64,000 nt of DNA from Lucinisca nassula (taxonomy: Eukaryota > Mollusca > Bivalvia > Lucinida > Lucinidae). Below, one piece after another: positions 56,191 through 64,000 of the stretch. Location of the stretch: the NCBI GenBank assembly GCA_963580285.1, contig OY757011.1, positions 121,427,846 through 121,491,845 on the forward strand. Direction: 5' to 3'. Below the pieces are notes generated by a model. It was not told the origin of the DNA, did not search any database, and saw nothing but the letters and a program-made list of their open reading frames with translations. The position numbers and the translations under genes are program-made. The first letter of the stretch is position 1; each line of letters starts with the position of its first letter.

Positions 56191-56589
56191 TTTGTTTTAG
56201 GGATGGGTATTGTCAGAATTTTCGTATCAAAATATCGCGATACGGTTACTGCGTATCACGATATATTATGTAGCAATCTGAAACACACTGGTAATTGGAA
56301 AACCACAATATATATGGAAAAGAGAAGGGAGTTTTCATGGGTAAATATCATTTAACCTACTTACAAAACAAAGGTACTTAAAAAAAATTGACCCAATGTT
56401 ATGAGGGGAAATAAAGATACTATCTGAAAGTGCTATTAAATGTTGTATTAGATTGATGGCCTCAGTAACTTTATTTGTGACTGTCATCTTTTGCAACCTG
56501 AAATGTTGCTAGATATCGGTAGTTGGCCATGGTAAATTTGTTTTGGTTTTCACTCTATTACACAATCTTGTAAATGCTGGGCAGCTTAC

Positions 56590-57330
56590 ACTTAAGTGAC
56601 GTATACAACAACAACAGCCGCGTGATTCACCGAAATCCTAGCTCGGCCTACCGTAATAATTCGGCTATAAGACAAGGATTTTCCCTCCAAAATGACCCCG
56701 TCTTATAGCCGAGGTCATGGACTGCAGGCTTTTTCAGGCAATGTCCGGCGAAGACCAGACTAAAGAAAAAGCCGATCAGTGATTTTTGAATTGATATAAT
56801 TCGCCGCCCACAAACCACCGCTACCATTTTTCTGCATGCGATCGGTAAATTTCGTTATCCGACGCTAGCACCCCCATACGTGTTTACTGTCATTGTATGT
56901 ATCTCTTTCATAAAAAATGTTTGGAACAGGTAAAAAACCTTTTCCCGATAGCTAAACGGTTGTGAATAGAGGTGGATAGAAAACCAGCGCTTTGCACAGC
57001 TCCCGAATTACCCGCAAAGGCTCCGTGTCAATAAACAACAGTGTTCGACTTTTCCCGTCCAGCGTCTGCTATTTGGCGCCAAAACATAACCATTCATGAG
57101 ATCATAGAAAAGTCCGTTTTTAATATGCAAATTTCTACCGTTAGATATAGCTAATTGTCTGAGCAGCGATTAAATCATTTTCACATTGATTGTGGATTAA
57201 ATTTTGTGATTGGAGGATAAACGCCAATTAGAATCATAACGACCATATTTCACACCTTATCGACACGCACCGCAGGGTGGCAATTTTATGACAGGGATTA
57301 ACAATAGTGTCATACTTGAACCGTAATAAA
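56590..57330. mobile_element. Probable MITE-like repeat with CGGCTATAAGAC / GTCTTATAGCCG arms
   Basis: AATTCGGCTATAAGACAAGG (56668) pairs with GACCCCGTCTTATAGCCGAG (56695). The sequence around CTGCTATTTGGCGCC and CGACACGCACCGCAGGG looks repeat-like, but I cannot delimit it. Confidence 0.4.
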
Positions 57331-57387
57331 TACACAGATGGTTTGTCTCTGAATTGACAGTGCAGCAATCATTGCAATTTACTTACT

Positions 57388-57535
57388 GGTCGAGTTTTAC
57401 CGTATTTAAAGGCATTTATTCTTGATTATTGAGGACTATCATTTCATTACATTATATTATGTAGCCCTCAGTGCTCACTGAAGAGAAGCCCTCTGTCTTC
57501 AACAGGTAAGGGACCCCCAAATCTATAGGCGCTTT
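57388..57535 (-). other. CDK2AP1: Candidate CDK2AP1 5' UTR exon
   Basis: On the minus strand a strong donor ACCA|GTAAGT ends at 57387. Upstream by about 150 bp is a promoter-like cluster. Together with the acceptor at 55746 this would give an intron of ~1.6 kb. Inference from splice signals only. A plus-strand donor CAACAG|GTAAGG at 57507 overlaps, so transcription could also run the other way. Confidence 0.35.
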
Positions 57536-57541
57536 TTTCGT

Positions 57542-57610
57542 GACGTACTTCCGGTTCTAAAAATAGAACGGGAAAAGCCCTGGCCGTCATCTGTCGTATT
57601 GGTTCAAAGG
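57542..57610 (-). promoter_or_regulatory. Candidate promoter: CCAAT, ETS and CRE-half sites
   Basis: Minus-strand order: GAACCAATACG (CCAAT box, 57599-57603), then ACCGGAAGTACGTCAC (ETS core CCGGAAGT overlapping a TACGTCA half-CRE, 57542-57556), then GCGCC (57530). This is a typical TATA-less housekeeping layout and points toward CDK2AP1. No TATA box seen. Confidence 0.45.
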
Positions 57611-57777
57611 CAGTGGGACAGATAAAGCGTTTATTACAGCGTAAAACAGTGGAATTCTTTTAAACTTTTGGCGAATTCTCATGTAAGATAAAGGGGGAAA
57701 CACCGAAATGCTGGAAGCTGTAAAATTTCGCATTACGAAAATGATATATTGTACAAACGACCCAACAGGGTCACCCA

Positions 57778-57812
<35 letters not shown>

Positions 57813-57813
57813 C
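57778..57813. repeat. (TC)n microsatellite
   Basis: About 17 TC units with one interruption. Confidence 0.95.
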
Positions 57814-57839
57814 AACAACTAGCGAGCGCAGGCAAATGT

Positions 57840-58190
57840 AAATTACAGTTTGTCGTTAAATGACGCCACGTTCAACCGACATGTAGCGTGTCAACAACGT
57901 CGTGTCTACATCAAACCAACTTCAAAGCGATGCATTGAATTTGACATTGCAACGCAGATGAAACGTCAGAAAGTTGCGTTGGCGATAATACGGTGCTGCT
58001 TAATAAAATGTCATTTGCCCAGTGCTCGGACCCATCAAGATTCAGTGGGATTGGAACATCAAATTCAAAACAAACGTAGAACACTCTTTCAGTGCATAAG
58101 AATGAAACACTCCTTCGCAAGTGCAAGATTTTACAGAAAAATCTGGTAGATTTGTAGATTGGTTCAACCTGCCCAGCCCTTAGGTCTACA
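57840..58190. other. No gene recognised
   Basis: GC-balanced sequence open in one frame on each strand (57850-58149 plus, 58126-57911 minus) but without any motif I recognise and no start or splice context. Confidence 0.4.
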
Positions 58191-58191
58191 T

Positions 58192-58410
58192 TGACCCATT
58201 TGGTCCCGGAAACCCCAAAAGTGACAAACAGTGCAGGCCCAGATCAGACGCCGCAGAACGCGGCGTCTGATCAGGACCGACAGTTTGCAAAAAGTTCGGT
58301 CATTTTCCAAATAAATTTTGAAGAAAACAACCGGACACCCCTAAATTTTGAAAATGACTCCTGCTATATATAAGGAGGAAGATTCCATTCGGTACAAAAA
58401 GGGTTATGTT
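58192..58410. mobile_element. Family L MITE, copy 5, reverse orientation
   Basis: CATTTGGTCCCGGAAACCCC left, perfect hairpin CAGACGCCGCAGAACGCGGCGTCTG, CGGACACCCCTAAATTTTGA, CCTGCTATATATAAGGAGGA, CGGTACAAAAAGGGTTA right. Same consensus as the copies at 20262, 32463 and 34290. Confidence 0.75.
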
Positions 58411-58444
58411 ATGGGCTTCTTGGATACAGGGAAACCGCTCTCTC

Positions 58445-58672
58445 ATCTCAACGGTCACGTGACATTGAAGTGAGTAGGAGTGGTTGTCGACGGCATGACG
58501 TCGAGCCAACGTTGACTCGACGCCCGTCTGTAAGTCCACTCATTGGGTTTATTTTTCGACTGTCAGTATGTTTATTTGTCTGTCTAACAGTCCGTCCGTT
58601 CGTATTTTAGTCAGCCATTCGGTCAGTCGGTTTGTGTGTCGCCTGTCTGTCTACTGTCAGTTTGTCAGTCAA

Positions 58673-58711
<39 letters not shown>

Positions 58712-58830
58712 GCCAACGGTCAAGTGACAATGAAACGAGTTGGAGTGGGTGTCGACGGCATGACGTCGAACCAACATTGACTCAACACACCTCCGTCAGT
58801 CCACGCATTAGTTTATTTCGACTGTCAGTA
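58445..58830. repeat. Diverged tandem duplication, 265-bp period, with (TC)n between
   Basis: TGTCGACGGCATGACGTCGA at 58485 recurs as TGTCGACGGCATGACGTCGA at 58750, with flanking CAACGGTCA(C/A)GTGACA and TTTCGACTGTCAGTATG blocks in both. (TC)n at 58674-58710 precedes the second copy. Confidence 0.85.
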
Positions 58831-58872
58831 TGGACATTTAAATTGCACATGTAGACAGCTCGTTGGACAGAT

Positions 58873-58979
<107 letters not shown>

Positions 58980-59317
58980 AACGAAAGTTACGTAAACCTT
59001 CTTTTGTAAGTAACCTTTCGTGAATAACGGTATCTCAAGCCATTGACCTGGGTCATTCACGAAAAGATTTTCGTCAATTAAAAACGGATTTAGGATAAAT
59101 GAATTTCGGTAATAAAAGCGAAATATCATTCTTTCCTTCTCGAGGCATTATTTCGATGAAAACGGGTATATTTTCTCTCAAAATGTCTGAATATTGTTAG
59201 CATTTTAAGTTCCGCCAATACATTTGAATAGCGATGGCCGTTTCAATTGACGGCCAGTACTTTACGCATGCGCAAGAATGACGTCATAAACGGAAATCCT
59301 AAAACCTCCTATACACC

Positions 59318-59527
59318 ATTATTGCATTATTTGCTGGCTCCCAGCTTGCACATTGTCAATATTGGAAAAACAGGTAACCAGACCCCCTATCTATCTATTT
59401 TCTTATACTGAGTCGGTCACATCTGGCCATTACCTCAGTTCAAGGTCAGGGGGGTCTGGTTACCTGTTTTTCCAACACTAAAAAACTTCAGACTAGGAAC
59501 CAGCAGATAATGCAAATAAGGTGAACA
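59318..59527. mobile_element. Foldback element enclosing a LINE 3' tail
   Basis: Arms pair over ~70 bp: TTGGAAAAACAGGTAACCAG (59362) with CTGGTTACCTGTTTTTCCAA (to 59475), and outward CATTATTTGCTGGCTCCCAG with GGAACCAGCAGATAATGCAA. The 61-bp centre is TATCTATCTATTTTCTTATA, CTGAGTCGGTCAC.. CCATTACCTCAGTT, i.e. the minus-strand 3' end of the GATA-tailed family. Confidence 0.75.
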
Positions 59528-59569
59528 GTATAACGCTAGTGCTTCAGGGTACTTTAAAGTTTCCACGCT

Positions 59570-59601
59570 GCAAATTAACTGAGTCACCAACTCAATGTAT
59601 G

Positions 59602-59653
<52 letters not shown>

Positions 59654-59654
59654 A
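59570..59654 (+). mobile_element. GATA-tailed LINE/SINE 3' end fragment
   Basis: TTAACTGAGTCACCAACTCA then ATGTATGAAGATAGATAGATA and ~12 GATA units; a diverged form of the hairpin plus tail seen at 60641 and 61914. Confidence 0.6.
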
Positions 59655-60148
59655 AGGGGTGTAAATGAGTGTGTTTGCTCAAAAGGCAGTGCCTTTATTT
59701 CATCCGACTTCACCAGGCCGAGTTGACTCAGGCCGACTTGACTCAGGGCCGAGTTGTACATCTGCCGAGTTTGCTATACCGTCCCATAATCGTCTCCAGG
59801 ACTGGATAATGTGCTTAGTCAAAACTACTGTAGGCAACAATTTACTGTCTATTGAAAGCAATCGTAACGAATTTACCCGTATTTTTCTCTTTGTTCTCCA
59901 AAATTTATTCAGTGCAACGAATCACTGAAAAGATGTTGGGTCCGTAAGTTACCTCCCCCTCGCTCGAAGTGAGCTATCCGGTGTCGGGTATAAAAGCCAA
60001 GGCCGGGCCGGGCCGAGCCAAAAATGCCGATCAGAAGATCTTGTTATAATTAAGATATATATTGTAGTAAGTTGGGTATCAAATTATTATAAATAACAGA
60101 TTTGATAACTGCGCGAAGGTTTATCTCTCCATCGTTGAGTGACCAGCT

Positions 60149-60640
60149 TCAGAATCAGAATCAGAATTGTTACTGGTGACACGTCAAATGTCATTCATAC
60201 ACCAGGACCTGTGATATGGGAAGTTAGTCCCTAGCTCTAACCAAAGATGTAAACTTAGCTACACAATCCTCAGCACCTTCAGCCGTCAAAATAATAGAAT
60301 CGGGAAGGGCATTCCAATCTCTAATGGTTCGGGGGAAAAACGATTCTTTATAAATATCCGTTCTTGCAGTAAGGGTCTGAAACGTCATTGAATGGTGTTT
60401 TCTACAATGCCTAGCTGGGGGAACAAGGTCATCTGTTTGAATGCTGGCAGCACCCTTTAGACCTTTGTATAAGAGTATGAGCCTACTGTCTCTTCTCCTT
60501 TTCTTTAGAGACTCCCATCTTAATTTTCCTAGAATTCCAGTCATGCTCCCAGTTTCAAAGCAATAATTTCCAGTTACAAATCTAGCAGCTCTATTCTGAA
60601 CTTTTTCAACAGCTTCAGTGACTGTAAGCAGTTTCTTTTC
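60149..60640 (-). mobile_element. LINE 3' fragment (same family as 48800-49855), 5'-truncated
   Basis: On the minus strand the frame runs from KKLLTVTEAVEKVQNRAARF through LGKLRWESLKKRRRDSRLIL and SFFPRTIRDWNALPDSI to the stop at 60226-60224, about 85-90% identical to the 49 kb copy. The 3' UTR ends (ATTCTG)n at 60149-60168. Truncated at the point where the GATA tail of the neighbouring SINE begins. Confidence 0.85.
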
Positions 60641-60985
60641 TATATCTATCTATCTATCTTCTTATACTGCATCGGTCATATTTGACCATTACCGCAGGTG
60701 TACATTACATACACTCCAGGTTTGCAGGATGAAAGCCTACACAGTAATCATGTAATTACGGTAGGGATCTTTAACCTGCACAGGGAATGGTTCTCTCTGC
60801 ACAGGGGGCCTCCAGTTATCGTCCCGATCCGAAGGACGGTGCACTTTATGACATTCATCCCTGCAAATGATGCCAATGGAGCGTGTTCGGACAACGAAAT
60901 TTTATCGCCGCTGCCGGGGTCGAACCCGGGACCTCTAGCGTCAGAGGCAAGTGCACTAACCACTGAGCTATCACGCTCCACTATA
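60641..60985 (-). mobile_element. Family N SINE with tRNA-like head and LINE-type (GATA)n tail
   Basis: Minus strand: GCGTGATAGCTCAGTGGTTA head (A box), B box GGGTTCGACCCCGG, body with CCGTCCTTCGGATCGGGACG and GGGAATGGTTC complement. The 3' end GGTAATGGTCAAATATGACC then GATGCAGTATAAGAAGATAG and GATA units matches the 3' end of the LINE at 61914-62434 closely. Confidence 0.83.
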
Positions 60986-60989
60986 ATGA

Positions 60990-61480
60990 TTAAATGCCAT
61001 ACAAATAAATAAAAATGCATTTATCTTTTGTTTGCTTTATTCCCTTTCCATCCTGAAAAAAAATCTTGTTAAACATCAGTGGTGCGTTGGAGGCAGCCAT
61101 TGGTTTGACCTACATATTTCAAAACCGGAAATTACAACTGACCAGAATCGGTGACACTTTAACCTTTGTCTCATTGTACAGTAGCTGTGCAAAAATATGT
61201 ATTGAAAATGTTATAGTGATTAAAACAACCTTACTAGAAACTGTCAACTTTCAAAGAACATATTCACAAATGGTATAATAGATATTCAAATTGATTTACT
61301 TTTCAGCATGTCCGGGACCCTTTGCTTGTAGCAAAATATGAGATGTATTCAGTGTTTTCATAGGGGTATGTAATACTGGGCTCACTTTTTATGACTAAAG
61401 AAACGCAGTGTTTTTGTTAGTCACCACTGGATTTTGGGGCTGCATCCAAAAAAGAAGAGGGAGCAAAACAAAAACAAGGT
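60990..61480. other. No gene recognised
   Basis: AT-rich unique-looking sequence between the SINE and the RT-element fragment. Confidence 0.5.
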
Positions 61481-61483
61481 AAT

Positions 61484-61858
61484 ATACTATGTAAAGTAGA
61501 AGTAAAACAAAGATCAGGAATTGATACAATTAACTTACTCCACCCGTAAAAGACACCAAAGGGAAAGAAATACAAACATTAAACGACCAGACCATAATGG
61601 AAACCTAAACAAAGGAAGGCCATAAGGACAGTTACTTTCCCACAAAATGGCCATATGGCCATCCAAAACCAAAAGACACAAGTGATACACACAGTAAGTA
61701 ACAAACACCAACATAAATAAATCGCCACAGAAGAGCCGCCTTGGAACGGTCAGTGGAAGATTTCCACTGGGGGCTTAAATCGATTTTACGTGGCCACAAT
61801 CCTCGCCCTTACTTCCGTCGCGATTTAGACAAATAATTTGTTCAGTCCGCATGAAATT
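61484..61858 (-). mobile_element. YLDD-type RT element, 3' UTR fragment
   Basis: Complement of 28945-29321: TAGAAGTAAAACAAAGATCA at its 3' end, GGCCATATGGCCATCC, CATTTTACGTGGCC-type blocks and TTTGTTCAGTCCGCATGAA at the truncation. Confidence 0.85.
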
Positions 61859-61913
61859 CACTTTTGAACAGCACACCAAAGACAAAAACTATGCACTGGC
61901 ATCAAATTTATAT

Positions 61914-62434
61914 ATCTATCTTCTTATACTGAGTCGGTCAAATTTGGCCATTACCTCAGTTGGGTGCGTAGCTAAATTTAGAATTTAGTTAAAAAAGACA
62001 AAAAAAAGACACTGTATGAGTCCTTAAAACTATTTACAATCTGAACAACAGAGGTATACTAAAATGCATACCTCTGAATCTCAATCTAACACTGCATGGG
62101 CTTCGAACTCCTCTGCGGTCTTAGCATTCACCACAAAAGAGGGCAGACTATTCCACTGGGGAATAGTTCTAGGGAAAAAGGAATTTTTCAGGGTATCACT
62201 ATAGGACTGGTACCTATGGTATTGTGAGTTGTTTACTTTTGATGCCCTTGTTCGGGTTGAAACTGTCGCAGGTGTCAAGTATTTGTCTTTACTAATGGCC
62301 TCGGTACCTGAATGTATCTTATAGAAGGTTAAAGAGGACTGCTCACGACTGGCCTCTAGGGACGGCCATTCTAGCTCGTTAAGCATATCACCGACGCTAC
62401 TTCTATTGCGCCATCGTCGGCGGTTTCTGGTCAA
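61914..62434 (-). mobile_element. LINE 3' fragment with hairpin + (GATA)n 3' end
   Basis: Minus-strand frame 62434-62081 encodes a LINE RT C-terminus: LNELEWPSLEASREQSSLTF then SFFPRTIPQWNSLPSFVVNA and stop. The 3' UTR ends CTGAGGTAATGGCCAAATTT, GACCGACTCAGTATAAGAAG, ATAGATATA. Different LINE family from the 49 kb one (CR1/L2-like by the tail style, clade not resolved). 5' truncated next to the AACTCGTACC repeat. Confidence 0.83.
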
Positions 62435-62533
62435 CTCGTACCTAAGTCAACTCGTACCTTAGTCAACTCGTACCCGAGTTTGGTCAACTCGTACCTTAGT
62501 CAACTCGTACCTAAGTCAACTCGTACCTTAGTA
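62430..62533. repeat. Short tandem repeat of AGTCAACTCGTACCT
   Basis: Seven imperfect 14-18-bp units, with CTAAG/CTTAG alternation between units. Confidence 0.9.
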
Positions 62534-62714
62534 AAAATAAAATTTGTTTTGGGGAAAGTTTGGCTTAAGTACACATAAATACAGGTCAACTTTATGGTCT
62601 ATGCAGCCTCCTGATCCTTTTCCCGAAGACGATACATAGTGTGTGCATGACGCCACGTACGTACGTGCGCCAAAATGGCGCCTTTCATGTGTATGACTCC
62701 CATATCCCTTTAGC

Positions 62715-62800
62715 CAGACATAATTCATGGATGCTCGTTAGAAGTATACCTGTGGGGCAGCTCTAACGAGTGCCAACAATCTATGCTCCAGGGGGGATGT
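62715..62800. mobile_element. Family F hairpin, short
   Basis: AATTCATGGATGCTCGTTAG / GCTCTAACGAGTGCCAACAA hairpin. Confidence 0.55.
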
Positions 62801-62984
62801 GATTGGTACATAACACCATGCTCAACATATGACGAACTTCATATGTAAATGAAAATAACGAGAAAAATATAATTGTAGAACTTACATTTCATGCTCATTT
62901 GCAAATAAAATGTAGATATACAATTATAATTTGTTCTCATATATGCTTAAAACATAAATGTTGCATATTCCTTATTACTGTTAC

Positions 62985-63175
62985 TTTACGATAACACACC
63001 CGTGCAATATAGTGCGTTTTTCACATCTCCAAAATGGCAACTTTTCTTACGAAAATCCGTTTTTTTTTTTTTTGTTTTTTTTTTGGCTTATTTATACTTC
63101 AAACATAGGCTGTGATCTTTAGCTGGAACGACTTCGTTGAGGCTGTTCTAACGAGTACCCTCAACCTATAAGGAC
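62985..63175. mobile_element. Family F hairpin MITE
   Basis: TTTACGATAACACACCCGTG end, TTCACATCTCCAAAATGGCA, poly-T, then AGCTGGAACGACTTCGTTGA / GGCTGTTCTAACGAGTACCC hairpin. Confidence 0.65.
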
Positions 63176-63410
63176 TCGCTAGGAGCGGCATCTTCAAGCG
63201 ACCTGAAACATTATCATAGCATACACATTCTATATAAAACAAATCGTCGATTTTACCTCACAATTTGCATAATTATCAATATTATTATTATTATTGTTAT
63301 TATTATCATCATCGGTAATAACGGCTAAAGAGTATCCACAACTGAAGAATTGTTTGTTATATTTGAATAGGCGTGGTTTCGTAATGCCAGGATAATTTTC
63401 CCCTTTAATT

Positions 63411-63414
63411 GCAA

Positions 63415-63461
<47 letters not shown>

Positions 63462-63470
63462 AACGAATAG
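63411..63470. repeat. (AAAT)n microsatellite
   Basis: About 14 AAAT units. An (ATT)n run is also at 63279-63305. Confidence 0.93.
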
Positions 63471-63524
63471 ATAAATAAATTGATCACTAGTCTAAAAATA
63501 TCTAATAAATTAAATTTGTATTAC

Positions 63525-63627
63525 CTGTCCCACAAAGACGATGCTGCCAACGGTCGCAGACTTCGCAACTTACAGCATGCTGACGTCCATCAACAACCTT
63601 ACCACATGCAATGCACAAATCAGACAT
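63525..63627 (-). CDS. First coding exon of a Cys/His zinc-finger protein
   Basis: ATG at 63627 in the context CAAAATGTC; 34 codons plus one base, then donor GACAG|GTAATA at 63524. The peptide has C-x2-C (LCIAC), C-x2-C (CEVC), WQH and LC: MSDLCIACGKVV, VSCEVCDRWQHRLCGTG. A treble-clef-like C4/HC arrangement with CD-x-WQH-x2-CG is seen in PHD-type fingers and at the N-terminus of many mollusc proteins that go on to FLYWCH- or MULE-type domains; that link is recall, not shown here. The continuing exons would lie at lower coordinates; I found none before CDK2AP1, so the intron is long, the rest was missed, or the gene is broken. Confidence 0.6.
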
Positions 63628-63945
63628 TTTGATGAAAGTTTTAAGCTTTGATTCTCAGTAAGAGATTTCAAGGATGAATGCTACTGCAAGGATTCTGTAC
63701 TTCTAATATATCCAGTAATCGGCAATTCAAAAGAAAATAATACACAAAAGATAACTGACCTTAAAATTCCTGCGTGTCATTACGTTTTGTCAGAACAAAA
63801 ACAGCCGCTCGCCGGCAAAATTAAAGCAATTAAAAACAGTCTTTAATGAAGGACGATTAGATTAAACTAGTACCGATAATCGTTTTTTTTTTCTTTTTTT
63901 ACACCTACATTAATCGATACACGATTAACTAAAGTGTTAATAAAA

Positions 63946-64000
63946 TTAACCCAAATGGAATCTGCCATCTTATATATTTCGAAATTTAGGGGTGTCAGGT
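63946..64000. mobile_element. Family L MITE, cut by the window end
   Basis: TTAACCCAAATGGAATCTGC, CATCTTATATAT and GAAATTTAGGGGTGTCAGGT match the left half of the 32463 copy. Confidence 0.6.

Noticed and set aside
57850..58149. 99-codon plus-strand frame downstream of the TC repeat
   Set aside because: No recognisable domain; it is overlapped by an open frame on the other strand and lies just upstream of the candidate CDK2AP1 promoter.
59985..60020. TATAAAAG box followed by GC-rich sequence at 59988 as a core promoter
   Set aside because: No coding or splice signal follows on the plus strand before a minus-strand LINE fragment; the match alone is not enough.

Overview
The window is animal nuclear DNA, most likely from a bivalve mollusc. 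That reading rests on spliced genes with GT/AG introns, two recognisable metazoan proteins, very dense short repeats, tRNA-derived SINEs, and several tandem-cored elements of the kind described from bivalves. There are no bacterial-type genes, rRNAs or CRISPR arrays, and no free-standing tRNA gene that I would call. The species cannot be fixed from the sequence.

Host genes, all on the minus strand. (1) A DPH7/WDR85 gene (diphthine methylesterase of the diphthamide pathway) fills 43136-19185. I reconstructed seven coding exons by hand; every coding junction keeps phase and the product is about 382 residues. Its introns total about 23 kb and are almost entirely repeats. (2) A CDK2AP1/DOC-1 gene has its whole 130-residue coding region in one exon (55715-55323), with a splice acceptor just upstream, a candidate 5' UTR exon ending near 57388 and a candidate promoter near 57542-57610. 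(3) The first coding exon of a Cys/His-rich zinc-finger protein lies at 63627-63525; the rest of that gene was not found.

Layout. 1-1450: decayed non-LTR retrotransposon. 1400-10000: SINEs and three tandem-cored Helentron/HINE-like elements (3216-6797, 8019-9830). 10000-13580: GGTACC-rich palindromes, a CCACAT-rich block, the 3' end of a YLDD-box RT element, and a broken Polinton-like C2H2 gene. 13700-17400: nested tandem arrays. 17400-17770: a second possible Polinton gene remnant. 18000-43100: DPH7 exons embedded in MITEs, SINEs and one RT element (27780-29321). 43600-49900: a 25-bp minisatellite, an inverted duplication at 46.1-48.2 kb, and a LINE 3' half with an intact ORF (48758-49774). 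50000-55100: more MITEs and SINEs. 55300-57600: CDK2AP1 and candidate promoter. 57770-63500: microsatellites, three LINE/SINE 3' ends with GATA tails, foldback elements, then the zinc-finger exon.

The most interesting mobile-element signals are: a LINE and a tRNA-headed SINE with the same hairpin plus (GATA)n 3' tail; a ~300-bp retroposon family present about 14 times, at least seven copies with visible 10-15 bp target-site duplications; several distinct SINE families that end in a similar GACGTTAAAC-type tail; and hairpin families with 16-17 copies each. Repeat boundaries are by eye and good to a few bases where a target-site duplication is quoted, otherwise to about 10-30 bases.
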